Source of the DNA: an uncultured Aquimarina sp. | GTDB taxonomy: Bacteria > Bacteroidota > Bacteroidia > Flavobacteriales > Flavobacteriaceae | Assembly: GCF_947496855.1 (NCBI RefSeq) | Contig: NZ_CANMED010000007.1 | Span: 372,001 to 436,000 of the forward strand | Length of the DNA stretch: 64,000 bases | Direction of reading: 5' to 3' | Part shown: piece by piece, positions 25,288 through 34,631 of the stretch | Layout: every line of letters starts with the position of its first letter | How positions within the stretch are numbered: position 1 is the first letter of the stretch | Notes under the pieces: model-generated | Seen by the model: the letters and a program-made list of their open reading frames with translations, nothing else | The model's database searches: none | Told to the model about the DNA's origin: nothing | Translations under genes and position numbers: made by a program

Positions 25288-25610
25288 GAGTTAATGTTTT
25301 TATAAACTTCATTCAATGAAGCTGTTTTTTATATGAGTTAATGTCATTTAAGTTTACCTTGGCAACTGGCATTGAGTCGAAGGGTTCATATGCTACTTAC
25401 ATTTTTTCTTTAATTTATTTAAAGACATACATATTCAATCTTAAAGCAGAAAGTCACGTTCGAATTGCTTATAAAAACTTACATAAACTCGGCTTTTTAG
25501 ATTAATTCTAAATTATTAATACTCTTTAAGTTCTTATATTTATGAACGACTGACAGATGGAAGCTTTATTTTTTTTAGCTAAAAATCGAATTCAACTAAC
25601 ACAAATCTTT
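25288..25610. other. Divergent promoter region, DUF547 and FAD protein genes
   Basis: No gene seen. A TATATTTA box near 25537-25544 is close to, but not exactly, the -7 consensus for the forward gene. A short GAGTCGAAGG fragment at 25384-25394 recalls common flavobacterial intergenic repeats, too short to call. Confidence 0.4.
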
Positions 25611-26912
25611 ATGGAACATATTGTAATTATCGGCAATGGAATTTCTGGTGTTACTGCTGCAAGGCATATCAGGAAAATGTCCGATAAAAAAATCACTGTT
25701 GTCTCTGCTGAGACGGATTATTTCTTTTCTCGTACTGCTTTAATGTATGTCTATATGGGGCATATGAAATTTGAACACACACAACCTTATGAAAATTGGT
25801 TTTGGGAAAAAAACCGAATTGAATTAAAAAAGGGATTTGTTTCTAAAGTAGACCACCAAAAAAGTCAATTAATTTTCGATAGTGGAGAAAACCTACAATA
25901 TGACAAACTTATTATCGCCACAGGCTCCAAACCAAACAAGTTCGGATGGCCAGGCCAGGATCTGGATGGTGTAATGGGAATGTATCACAAACAAGATCTT
26001 GAAAATCTTGAAAAATACGCTCCTACGAATAAGGTTTGTAAAAGAGCCGTAATTGTTGGAGGAGGATTAATAGGTATAGAATTGGCAGAAATGTTACGTT
26101 CTAGAGATATTCCTGTTACTTTTTTAGTTAGAGAAGATAGTTTCTGGAATGGGGTTTTGCCAGCTGGTGAATCAGCAATGATTAATAGACATATCAAGAA
26201 TCATCATATTGACCTTCGTTTAGGAATGAATCTCAAAGAAATTATAGCTGATGAAAATGGAAAAGTAAAAGCAGTAGTAATTCCTGAAACAGGTGAGGTT
26301 ATTGAGTGTGATGTTGTTGGTCTTACGGCGGGAGTATCACCTAATGTAGATTTCTTAAAAGAATCTGGAATAGAACTAGGAAGAGGTATTAAAGTAAATC
26401 GTTTTCTAGAAACAAATATTCCTAATATTTATGCGATTGGCGATTGTGCGGAGCAACATGAAGCTATAGGAAATAGAAGACCTATTGAAGCCGTTTGGTA
26501 TACCGGTAGAATGATGGGTGAAACGGTTGCACAAACGATTTGCGGAAATAAACTAGAATATAAACCTGGGCATTGGTTTAACAGTGCGAAATTTTTGGAT
26601 ATTGAGTATCAGACCTATGGATGGGTGTTTGGTAAACCCAAAGAATATGAGGAACAATTTCATTGGATACATAAAGATGACACAAAGTGTGTTACCATTT
26701 CTTATCATAAAGAAACCCGAGAATTTCTTGGTATAAATACGTTTGGTATACGAATGCGTCATGAAGTATTTGATAAATGGCTAACAGAGAAAAAAGATGT
26801 GGATTATGTTATAGAACATCTATTAGAAGCCAATTTTGATCCAGAGTTTTTTAAACATTTCGAAAAAGATATTTTAAATGCTTTTCAAAAGCAACAAACA
26901 ATAAACGCATAA
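25611..26912 (+). CDS. FAD-dependent pyridine nucleotide-disulfide-type oxidoreductase
   Basis: The protein has the two Rossmann signatures: the N-terminal IVIIGNGISGVTAA for FAD and the internal VIVGGGLIGIELAE for NAD(P)H, with the FAD site NIYAIGDCAE in the C-terminal half. It belongs with NirB/rubredoxin-reductase-like flavoproteins and lacks a redox-active CxxxxC. I prefer the ATG at 25611, because the Rossmann strand begins there; an ATG 18 codons upstream is less likely. The next gene, a membrane ferredoxin protein, starts three bases after the stop. The two probably form an electron-transfer pair from NAD(P)H to the membrane protein, by inference. Confidence 0.85.
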   Translation: MEHIVIIGNGISGVTAARHIRKMSDKKITVVSAETDYFFSRTALMYVYMGHMKFEHTQPYENWFWEKNRIELKKGFVSKVDHQKSQLIFDSGENLQYDKLIIATGSKPNKFGWPGQDLDGVMGMYHKQDLENLEKYAPTNKVCKRAVIVGGGLIGIELAEMLRSRDIPVTFLVREDSFWNGVLPAGESAMINRHIKNHHIDLRLGMNLKEIIADENGKVKAVVIPETGEVIECDVVGLTAGVSPNVDFLKESGIELGRGIKVNRFLETNIPNIYAIGDCAEQHEAIGNRRPIEAVWYTGRMMGETVAQTICGNKLEYKPGHWFNSAKFLDIEYQTYGWVFGKPKEYEEQFHWIHKDDTKCVTISYHKETREFLGINTFGIRMRHEVFDKWLTEKKDVDYVIEHLLEANFDPEFFKHFEKDILNAFQKQQTINA

Positions 26913-26915
26913 ATC

Positions 26916-28553
26916 ATGGCAGTAGAAAGAAATATGGCATTAACAGGACAACCTCCTAAAAGCCTCAACACAATTCAAAAAATTGGTGTCCTTATTGGAA
27001 TGTCAGGACTCCTTGTTTTATTATTAGCAGCCTTTAATTTAAACTTACCTAACAAAGGGTTATGGCTTACAATGTCTTTATCAGCCTTAATAATAGGTAT
27101 TATCATTTTTTCAAAAGGATCTTATGACAAAAAATTAGAAGGAATAAAAAATGATGGAGTCTGGTTTAAATCTATGTCATCAAGAGGAGTGCTTGCCTGG
27201 ATGGCAGGAGTTGCTCTCACAGGCTTTTATATCGTTTTATACTTTTTTGCTGAATTATTAGGATTAGGACAAGGAGTAGACGGAACCAATACTGGATTAG
27301 TTGGATTATTTGATCCTTTAAGTCGTTTACTAAGTGGTAATCCTGCTAGCCAATGGTTTGTATATGGAACACTATATACTGTAGCCATCGTTGGTTTTGG
27401 GATAAAGTTTTTGATGAAATACAAACACAATCGCTACGAGCAATTACGTACTATGAGCGTTATGTTTTTTCAGACTGCTTTTGCTTTTGTAATACCAGAA
27501 TTAATGGCTCGTTTAAATTCGGACACTTTTTCTTTGCCTTATAATGATCTAAAGAATATGTGGCCTCTTAACTATTATGCATTTGAACAATGGCGGGTAG
27601 ATCAATTCATTAATGCGCAAAATATTGGACTATTCTTTTTAATCCTTGCAGTATTAATGGTATTTGTAATTTCTCCGTGGTTAACTTATAAGTACGGAAA
27701 AAGATGGTATTGCTCTTGGGTTTGTGGTTGCGGAGGATTAGCTGAGACTGCAGGAGATTCTTTCCGCCAGTTGTCTGACAAGAGTCTGAAAGCGTGGAAA
27801 TTCGAACGTTGGATGATTAATGGCGTATTAGTTTTTTCTGTAGTGATGACAGTAGCAACTATTTCTACTTATCTAGGATATGATGCTACTAAATACTGGT
27901 TTACCAAAAACACATTTCTAATTAGTGTTGGATCATTTTTAACAATTGTTTTTGCTGGGATTTCCTACTTCAAAAGGGATCAACTAAACAATAGTGCTTT
28001 TAAAGGAGCTATAGGTGCATTTATACTAACTATTGGTTTTCTTGTGCTTATTGCTTTTGTAGATCTTAATCAGATTAAAATTAATGCCTCATATTTTTCT
28101 TTTGGTCTAAATACTAAAGAATATGCATTTGATAGTGCACTAAGAACTTTCTATGGTTTTGGTGTTGGTTCCATTTTCTCTGGTGTTATCGGAACTGGAT
28201 TCTATCCTATTCTTGGGAACCGTATATGGTGTCGTATGGGTTGCCCAATGGCAGGAATTATGGGAATACAACAAAAATTATTTTCTAAATTTAGAATTAC
28301 TACTAATGGAGGTCAATGTATTTCTTGTGGTAATTGTTCTACATATTGTGAACAAGGTATCGATGTGCGTGCTTATGCTCAAAAAGGTGAAAACATTGTA
28401 AGATCCAGTTGTGTAGGTTGCGGAATTTGTTCTGCTGTATGCCCTAGAGGTGTATTAAAACTAGAAAACGATGGTTTAGATGGAAGAATCAATTCTAATG
28501 AAATTTTATTAGGGAATGATGTAGATCTAATGGATTTTGTAAATAACAAATAA
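26916..28553 (+). CDS. Membrane 4Fe-4S protein (NapH/CcoG-like)
   Basis: The 545-residue product has about eight membrane segments and four Cys-rich sites: CSWVCGCGG near 267, CRMGCPMAG near 439, and two ferredoxin clusters at the end, CISCGNCSTYCEQ and CVGCGICSAVCPRG. The design is that of NapH/MauN/CcoG-type polyferredoxins that move electrons at the inner membrane. With the flavoprotein gene three bases upstream it likely forms a two-subunit NAD(P)H-linked redox unit. Physiological partner unknown. A good terminator follows. Confidence 0.85.
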   Translation: MAVERNMALTGQPPKSLNTIQKIGVLIGMSGLLVLLLAAFNLNLPNKGLWLTMSLSALIIGIIIFSKGSYDKKLEGIKNDGVWFKSMSSRGVLAWMAGVALTGFYIVLYFFAELLGLGQGVDGTNTGLVGLFDPLSRLLSGNPASQWFVYGTLYTVAIVGFGIKFLMKYKHNRYEQLRTMSVMFFQTAFAFVIPELMARLNSDTFSLPYNDLKNMWPLNYYAFEQWRVDQFINAQNIGLFFLILAVLMVFVISPWLTYKYGKRWYCSWVCGCGGLAETAGDSFRQLSDKSLKAWKFERWMINGVLVFSVVMTVATISTYLGYDATKYWFTKNTFLISVGSFLTIVFAGISYFKRDQLNNSAFKGAIGAFILTIGFLVLIAFVDLNQIKINASYFSFGLNTKEYAFDSALRTFYGFGVGSIFSGVIGTGFYPILGNRIWCRMGCPMAGIMGIQQKLFSKFRITTNGGQCISCGNCSTYCEQGIDVRAYAQKGENIVRSSCVGCGICSAVCPRGVLKLENDGLDGRINSNEILLGNDVDLMDFVNNK

Positions 28554-28572
28554 ACTCAATAGCTTCAATATA

Positions 28573-28606
28573 TAAAAAAACAGCCTATAAATAGGCTGTT
28601 TTTTTA
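28573..28606 (+). terminator. Intrinsic terminator
   Basis: AAACAGCCTAT and ATAGGCTGTTT pair around a two-base loop (or with a slightly larger loop) and a T-run follows. It also carries an A-run on the other side, so it may serve the convergent histidine kinase gene. Confidence 0.85.
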
Positions 28607-28632
28607 TACATTAAGGTGAGGTTGTAAAATAA

Positions 28633-29916
28633 TTACGCACTCATCGTGTGTGGAAAATACAGGTTAATTGTCGTTCCTTTATTATACTCGCTTTCTATTT
28701 CCAAAACTCCGTTTTGCTTTTCCACTAGTTTCTTAGCGATACTTAAACCAAAACCAGTACCTCTTTCATTTTCTGTTCCTGTTGTAGAATTATTCTTTTC
28801 TGTAGTAAAAAGATCATAAAGACTTTCGTTACGTATTCCTATTCCTTTATCCTCTATTGCAATTCTTACTTGTCCTCCAATTTTTTCGGATTTTACAATG
28901 ATATCAGATCCACGATGAGAAAACTTTATGGCATTTGCTATTAAATTTCTCATAACGGTCTCCATCATTGCAGGATTTATAGTAACTTTAAGATCTTTTG
29001 GTAATTCATTTATTAAACTAATTTCTTTATTTTTCGTTTTCAAATTAGAAAATGCAAAAACCTTATCAACAATAACAGAAATCTTCTTGGTTTCCAGCAA
29101 AACCTGTGATTGCTTTTTATAGATATTACCCCATTCTAATAAATCTTCTAACAAATTATTGCCTTTGTCAGCAGCCTCTTTTATCATATTCCTTATCTGA
29201 TCTCGTTCCTCAACATTATCTACTTCATCTACCATATCGATAAGAGATCTAAGTTGATAGAAAGGCGTTCTAAGATCATGTCCAATAATTCTAAAGAGAT
29301 CATCTTTTGATTGATTCATTTCTTTAAGCTCTTCATTTTTGATACTTATCAATCTATTTGCCTCTTTGACCTTTCTAGATAGCTGTACTAATAAACGCTG
29401 ACAAAAATATGCCATTAGACCGCCTCCACTCACAATCACAAAGTAAAATGCCAATTTCTCTATCGGAAATTTAGGGTAATAAAACGTGCATAATGTGATG
29501 AAAATAAAATTAATCGTAAGTAAAAAGATGATATGCCTAAAATGTACCAGCATTCCCACAGCAAAAAATAATAGAGATACGATTACTTCTACTTTTAAAA
29601 AGAATGATTCAAATTTGAAATTAGGATCTAATACTCCATAAAAAAGAGAGGACATCATTCCTAAGACAATGGTATATACGGCCAGCGTAAGTAATCTAGA
29701 CTTTCTGATCAAACCGCCTTTCTGTAGTAGTAAACTAATAGCAACTATTGCAAAAGTGATAACTGCTCTTTTAAAATAAATACTTAGCCCTCCTTCATTG
29801 TACTCTACAATACCATCTAATATTATTCCTGGTAATGCAATAAACATTACGGTAAACAACACTTTGTCAAATTGAAAGAATTTCGGTAATTTTCGGGATG
29901 TGTTACTAATATTCAT
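28633..29916 (-). CDS. Membrane sensor histidine kinase
   Basis: The product (427 residues) has six membrane segments in the first 185 residues, a coiled linker, and a HisKA/HATPase_c kinase core. The phospho-acceptor is H213 in IIGHDLRTPF. ATP-binding boxes are NLIANAIKFS (N box), EDKGIGI (G1) and GTGFGLSIAKKLV (G2). No extracytoplasmic or PAS sensor domain is present, so the signal is likely sensed in or at the membrane. No response regulator is adjacent, so it is an orphan. Confidence 0.9.
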   Translation of the reverse strand: MNISNTSRKLPKFFQFDKVLFTVMFIALPGIILDGIVEYNEGGLSIYFKRAVITFAIVAISLLLQKGGLIRKSRLLTLAVYTIVLGMMSSLFYGVLDPNFKFESFFLKVEVIVSLLFFAVGMLVHFRHIIFLLTINFIFITLCTFYYPKFPIEKLAFYFVIVSGGGLMAYFCQRLLVQLSRKVKEANRLISIKNEELKEMNQSKDDLFRIIGHDLRTPFYQLRSLIDMVDEVDNVEERDQIRNMIKEAADKGNNLLEDLLEWGNIYKKQSQVLLETKKISVIVDKVFAFSNLKTKNKEISLINELPKDLKVTINPAMMETVMRNLIANAIKFSHRGSDIIVKSEKIGGQVRIAIEDKGIGIRNESLYDLFTTEKNNSTTGTENERGTGFGLSIAKKLVEKQNGVLEIESEYNKGTTINLYFPHTMSA

Positions 29917-30157
29917 ATAAATATCAATTTATTTAGCCCCGTTAAACTTTATGTAGAAATAAAAATTAAATTCCAATAACATCGTTAAAGTTAACAAAAA
30001 AATCGATAAAAAGCACTTTATTATTATTTTTTTATTAAAAAAGTAAGAACATAGATACACCAATTTACAATTAGACGATCATTAAAGTTGTGTTTTTTTA
30101 TTAATTTTTGTTGGTATTTCATAAGGGTATCGTCTAAGTGCGTATAGTAATACATAG

Positions 30158-30655
30158 ATGATACACAAATTTTTCATATTATTAGTGGCATATTCTTTTT
30201 TTGGTAACCAAATAGTGGTCCAAAAAAAATACCAAAAAGAATATTACAGTGATGGTTCTATAAAAGCTGAAGGTTGGAAGATGGATAATCAAAAGATAGA
30301 TTATTGGTACACCTATCATCCCAATGGAAATGTAATGGAGCAAGGACATTATAGAAATAATAAGAAAAAAGGATATTGGTATTTTTATTCCTTAGAAAAT
30401 AAACTCATTAAAGAAGGGCATTTTACAAACGATAAAGCAGAGAAATGGTGGATTATTTACGATATTGCCGCTAGTAATCAGAAAGATCGAATTACTAGAA
30501 AGTATCAATATCGAAATAATAAAAAAAACGGGTACTGTCTATTATATAAAAATAACAAACTTTTTAAAGCAGAGAAATACGTTGATGATCAAAAAACCGG
30601 AGAATGGACAGATATTTTCAGTTTCAAAAAAGACAATCCCAATGCTTCCCTGTAA
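30158..30655 (+). CDS. Secreted MORN-repeat protein
   Basis: This 165-residue protein has a signal peptide and several MORN-like repeats (YYSDGSIKAEGW, YHPNGNVMEQGHYRNNKKKGYW, ENKLIKEGHFTND), a pattern also seen in YwqK-type proteins of Bacteroidota. Its stop codon touches the ATG of the next gene, so it is the first gene of the glycosyltransferase operon that runs to 35459. Role unknown; MORN repeats bind proteins or membranes. Confidence 0.75.
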   Translation: MIHKFFILLVAYSFFGNQIVVQKKYQKEYYSDGSIKAEGWKMDNQKIDYWYTYHPNGNVMEQGHYRNNKKKGYWYFYSLENKLIKEGHFTNDKAEKWWIIYDIAASNQKDRITRKYQYRNNKKNGYCLLYKNNKLFKAEKYVDDQKTGEWTDIFSFKKDNPNASL

Positions 30656-31348
30656 ATGAATCCCTTGATCAAAGTTATCATACCTGCCTACAATGAAGAA
30701 GGCTCTATAGGTCACGTAATTAAAGAAATACCTAAGAGTGTTTCTGAGATAATTGTAGTGAGTAATAATTCTACCGACAATACAGAAACTGTTGCAAAAC
30801 AAGCTGGTGCTGTTGTATTAAGAGAAGAAAGAATGGGGTATGGGTATGCCTGTCTCAAGGGATTAGAGTATGTTGCTTCGCAAAAAACTATTCCAGAAAT
30901 TATTGTATTTCTAGATGGTGATTACAGTGATTATCCCGAAGAATTGACAAAGATTGTTGCTCCCATTATAAACCAAGATATAGATATGGTCATTGGAGCA
31001 AGAGATAAAAAATTAAGAGAATCAGGTTCTATGACTGTTCCTCAAATTTTTGGAAATTGGCTTGCTACCAGTTTAATGAATTTATTTTTTGGTGCAAAAT
31101 TCACAGATCTTGGACCTTTTAGAGCAATTAAATATGATAAGCTTATGGAGCTAGAAATGCAAGACAAAACTTATGGATGGACTGTAGAGATGCAACTAAA
31201 GGCCATAAAAAAACGTTTTACATATATAGAAGTTCCTGTTCGCTATAAAAAGAGAATAGGTGTCTCAAAAGTTTCAGGAACCATAAAAGGTGCTATCTTT
31301 GCAGGCGTTAAGATTTTAAGTTGGATTTTTAAATATAGCTTTGCGTAA
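30656..31348 (+). CDS. Family 2 glycosyltransferase (dolichol-phosphate-mannose synthase-like)
   Basis: The 230-residue product is a GT-A enzyme similar to DPM1-type polyprenyl-phosphate mannosyl/glucosyltransferases. It has VIIPAYNEEGSIG, the nucleotide-sugar site IIVVSNNSTDNT, and the DxD motif FLDGDYSDYPEEL. There are no membrane segments, only a hydrophobic C-terminus. Its stop overlaps the start of the next gene (TAATG). It probably charges a polyprenol carrier with a hexose for the GT-C enzyme encoded at 32820, by inference. Confidence 0.85.
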   Translation: MNPLIKVIIPAYNEEGSIGHVIKEIPKSVSEIIVVSNNSTDNTETVAKQAGAVVLREERMGYGYACLKGLEYVASQKTIPEIIVFLDGDYSDYPEELTKIVAPIINQDIDMVIGARDKKLRESGSMTVPQIFGNWLATSLMNLFFGAKFTDLGPFRAIKYDKLMELEMQDKTYGWTVEMQLKAIKKRFTYIEVPVRYKKRIGVSKVSGTIKGAIFAGVKILSWIFKYSFA

Positions 31349-32820
31349 TGGATATTGCTATCATTGTTATTTATACAGTAGCTTTACTAATAATTTTCTT
31401 GTACAGTTTGGCACAGTTGAATTTACTTTTCAACTACCTTAAGTCTCGCAAAATAAACGATAACTCTCCTACTTTTGATCTTTCTAAAGAAGAAGAAACT
31501 CCTTACGTTACGATTCAGTTACCAGTTTATAATGAACTCTATGTTATGGAGCGTTTACTGGATAATATTGCCCTATTAGAGTATCCTAAAGACAAATTAG
31601 AAATACAAGTATTAGATGATTCTACAGATGAATCTGTGCAAACCACTATAACTCATATCCAGAAACTACAAAAAACAGGTTTAGATATTCAACATATATG
31701 TCGTGAGGACAGAACTGGATTTAAAGCAGGAGCCTTAAAAGAAGGACTGAAAATTGCTAAAGGTGAATTTATAGCAATTTTTGATGCTGATTTTCTACCA
31801 GGTGAAAAATGGTTGCTTCAGACAATTCCTTATTTCAAAAAAGAAAATATTGGTGTTGTTCAGACACGCTGGGGACACATCAATAGAGATTATTCTATGT
31901 TAACTAAAATTCAAGCTTTTGCACTGGATTTTCACTTTACAATGGAACAAGTTGGTCGTAATTACAAAGATCACTTTATTAATTTTAATGGTACAGCGGG
32001 TGTATGGAGAAAGAAATGTATTGAAGATGCTGGAAACTGGCAAGGAGATACATTGACAGAAGATTTAGATTTAAGCTACAGAGCACAGCTCAAAAAATGG
32101 AAATTTAAATACCTTGAAGAAGTAGAGACTCCTGCAGAATTACCAGTTGTTATAAGTGCTGCCCGTTCACAACAATTTAGATGGAACAAAGGTGCTGCAG
32201 AAAATTTCCAAAAACTGTATTGGAAAATGTTGAAAGACAAAACGGTACCGTTTAAAACCAAATTCCATAGTTTCTTTCATTTACTAAATAGTAGTATGTT
32301 TTTATTAGTACTACTAGTTGCAATATTAAGTGTTCCAGTGATGTACATAAAGAATAGCAACCCAATGTTTAGTTGGTACTTTAATGTGATTGCCTTTTTT
32401 GCGTTAAGTACTGTCATATTTTTCTTTTGCTACTGGCACACCTTTAAGAAAATTCATAATGGTGGATTTTGGAATTTTATAGAATATATAAAGATGTTTT
32501 TCACATTCTTTTCGATAGCTATGGGGTTCTCTGTACATAATTCAATGGCGGTTTTAGAAGGTCATTTCGGAAAGAAAAGTGAATTTGTAAGAACACCAAA
32601 ATTTAATATAAATACACTTAAGGATTCCTGGAAAGGAAATAAGTATGTCAATAAAAATATTTCTGGAAACACAATTATAGAAGCATTGCTTATGTGTTAT
32701 TTTGGATTTGCTCTTTACAGCGCCTTTAAACTTCAAGATTTTGGATTATTTTTATTCCATATTATGCTGTTTCTTGGGTTCGGGTTTGTATTCTTTAAAT
32801 CTGTTACTTCTAAAATGTAA
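31348..32820 (+). CDS. Processive membrane family 2 glycosyltransferase (cellulose synthase-like)
   Basis: This 490-residue protein has an N-terminal membrane helix, a GT-A domain and about four C-terminal helices. The D,D,D,QxxRW signature is complete: VLDDSTDES, FDADFLPG, LTEDLDLSYR and QQFRWNKG. Such enzymes make glucan or glucosyl-lipid. It is related to the ceramide/glucomannan-type synthases of this family. It overlaps both neighbours by one base (TAATG), so the operon is translationally coupled. Confidence 0.88.
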   Translation: MDIAIIVIYTVALLIIFLYSLAQLNLLFNYLKSRKINDNSPTFDLSKEEETPYVTIQLPVYNELYVMERLLDNIALLEYPKDKLEIQVLDDSTDESVQTTITHIQKLQKTGLDIQHICREDRTGFKAGALKEGLKIAKGEFIAIFDADFLPGEKWLLQTIPYFKKENIGVVQTRWGHINRDYSMLTKIQAFALDFHFTMEQVGRNYKDHFINFNGTAGVWRKKCIEDAGNWQGDTLTEDLDLSYRAQLKKWKFKYLEEVETPAELPVVISAARSQQFRWNKGAAENFQKLYWKMLKDKTVPFKTKFHSFFHLLNSSMFLLVLLVAILSVPVMYIKNSNPMFSWYFNVIAFFALSTVIFFFCYWHTFKKIHNGGFWNFIEYIKMFFTFFSIAMGFSVHNSMAVLEGHFGKKSEFVRTPKFNINTLKDSWKGNKYVNKNISGNTIIEALLMCYFGFALYSAFKLQDFGLFLFHIMLFLGFGFVFFKSVTSKM

Positions 32821-34199
32821 TGATAGGACTATGGAAATACAATAAATTTTCCATCATCTTCACCCTGATTTGTGCTTTATTTTATTGGAGTTTTGCATAT
32901 CAATTAGAACGAATAGATTTTATAAAAATGTTTGGTTTATGGACCGGATTATTCTTTCTTTCTTATAAAATTATTAAAACCAATCCTAATAACATTAAAT
33001 TACTCGCCGGTATTGCTTTGGGATTTAGAATCGTATTTCTATTAGCCATACCTAATCTATCTCAAGATTTTTATCGATTTATCTGGGATGGTCGCATGTT
33101 ACTGGAAGGATTTAATCCATATCTATCATTACCAAAAACATGGATTGCACAAGGCAGTGCTCCAATTGCTCAAGCACAAGAATTATATGAAGGCATGGGG
33201 ACACTTAATGGTAGTCATTATACCAATTATCCTCCAATCAGTCAATTTTGTTACTTAATCGCCGGAATTTTTGCTGGAAAAAGTATTCTAGGTTCGGTAG
33301 TAGTTATGCGATTACTGATTATTTTAGCAGATGTCGGTGCATTTTTCTTTGGAAGAAAATTATTAAAAATACTTCAGATACCGGAAAACAGAATATTTTG
33401 GTATATCCTGAATCCTTTTGTAATTCTCGAACTCACTGGAAACCTTCATTTTGAATCAGTTATGATATTTTTCATTATCTGGTCATTATATTTACTACAA
33501 AAAGGTTATTGGTATTGGGCGGCTATTGCACTAGCCCTTTCTGTTTCAGTTAAACTAATTCCATTATTATTTTTACCGCTATTTTTTCAGAAGTTCATAA
33601 TAAACTCGGACAATCTAAACCTAACATATAGGTTCTTAAAACTTATTGGATTTTATTGTATCGTTATTATAACCACTGTACTTCTTTTTGCTCCTTTCTT
33701 ATCTTTAGAATTTATCTCCAATTTCGGCGAAACTATTGGTCTTTGGTTTCAAAATTTTGAATTCAATGCTAGTATTTATTATATCATTCGTTGGGTAGGT
33801 TACCAAACTATTGGCTGGAATATTATTGGCACGGTTGGTAAGATTTTACCGTTAATTGTGATTGGGATCCTTCTACTACTCACTTTTTTAAGGAAAAACA
33901 AAAATACTAATCAGCTAATTACAGTAATGATGATAGGTATTTGCAGCTATTATTTCTTGTCAACTACAGTACATCCCTGGTATCTAGCGGTTCCTTTAGC
34001 GCTTTGTATTTTTACAAAATATAAGTTCCCTATATGGTGGTCTTTTGTTATTATATTTAGCTACACAGCATATATACACCCTGATTTTAAAGAAAATTTA
34101 TGGTTTGTTGCTCTAGAATATAGTATTGTATTTGGTATTTTTATTTTCGAAGTGTTTAAAAACACAAAAATAGTTTCATTAAAATCTATTTATAATTGA
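32820..34199 (+). CDS. Polytopic GT-C-like mannosyltransferase
   Basis: The 459-residue product has about eleven or twelve membrane segments and the large-loop motif DFYRFIWDGRMLLEGFNPY, which is a hallmark of polyprenol-phosphate-sugar-dependent GT-C proteins. It likely takes its sugar from the polyprenol donor made by the GT2 enzyme two genes upstream, and works at the outer face of the inner membrane. The acceptor is unknown. The stop overlaps the TTG start of the next gene (TTGA). Confidence 0.8.
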   Translation: MIGLWKYNKFSIIFTLICALFYWSFAYQLERIDFIKMFGLWTGLFFLSYKIIKTNPNNIKLLAGIALGFRIVFLLAIPNLSQDFYRFIWDGRMLLEGFNPYLSLPKTWIAQGSAPIAQAQELYEGMGTLNGSHYTNYPPISQFCYLIAGIFAGKSILGSVVVMRLLIILADVGAFFFGRKLLKILQIPENRIFWYILNPFVILELTGNLHFESVMIFFIIWSLYLLQKGYWYWAAIALALSVSVKLIPLLFLPLFFQKFIINSDNLNLTYRFLKLIGFYCIVIITTVLLFAPFLSLEFISNFGETIGLWFQNFEFNASIYYIIRWVGYQTIGWNIIGTVGKILPLIVIGILLLLTFLRKNKNTNQLITVMMIGICSYYFLSTTVHPWYLAVPLALCIFTKYKFPIWWSFVIIFSYTAYIHPDFKENLWFVALEYSIVFGIFIFEVFKNTKIVSLKSIYN

Positions 34200-34624
34200 G
34201 ATTTACATTACATAGTACAATATACTATCTATTTATAGTGCCATTTATAAGTGGTTTTTTATTTTCTCAAGATACTTCTTCTGTTGCAATAGAGTCTTTG
34301 CAAAACGATTGGGATCTATGTAAGTATATGACCACTAAACATTACTGTGAATCGAATTCGAATAGATTGTACTGTAATTATCAAATTAAGTTTATTAAAA
34401 ATCAATTCATCTTACTTGAAGATTCAGAAAAAATTGATAGCGGAGATTTTGAAATTCAACATCATTATGACAATGTTTTCTCGATTAATTTCAACTCTAC
34501 ATTTAATAATGAAATTTTGAAATTATTAGGGTCTGAAAATATCAAGCTCTTTAACGAAAAGGAAAAAGGCTTTATACTTTATTTAGAGTCTTCAGCAAAT
34601 TTATTTGTACTAAAAAAAACATAA
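34196..34624 (+). CDS. Small secreted protein of unknown function
   Basis: The 142-residue product has a signal peptide (ending near GFLFSQ) and a Cys-containing, beta-rich mature part (WDLCKYMTTKHYCES, NRLYCNYQ). No family recognised. The TTG start at 34196 overlaps the upstream stop in a TTGA arrangement, which supports both the start and translational coupling. It belongs to the glycosyltransferase operon. Confidence 0.65.
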   Translation: MRFTLHSTIYYLFIVPFISGFLFSQDTSSVAIESLQNDWDLCKYMTTKHYCESNSNRLYCNYQIKFIKNQFILLEDSEKIDSGDFEIQHHYDNVFSINFNSTFNNEILKLLGSENIKLFNEKEKGFILYLESSANLFVLKKT

Positions 34625-34631
34625 CAACATT

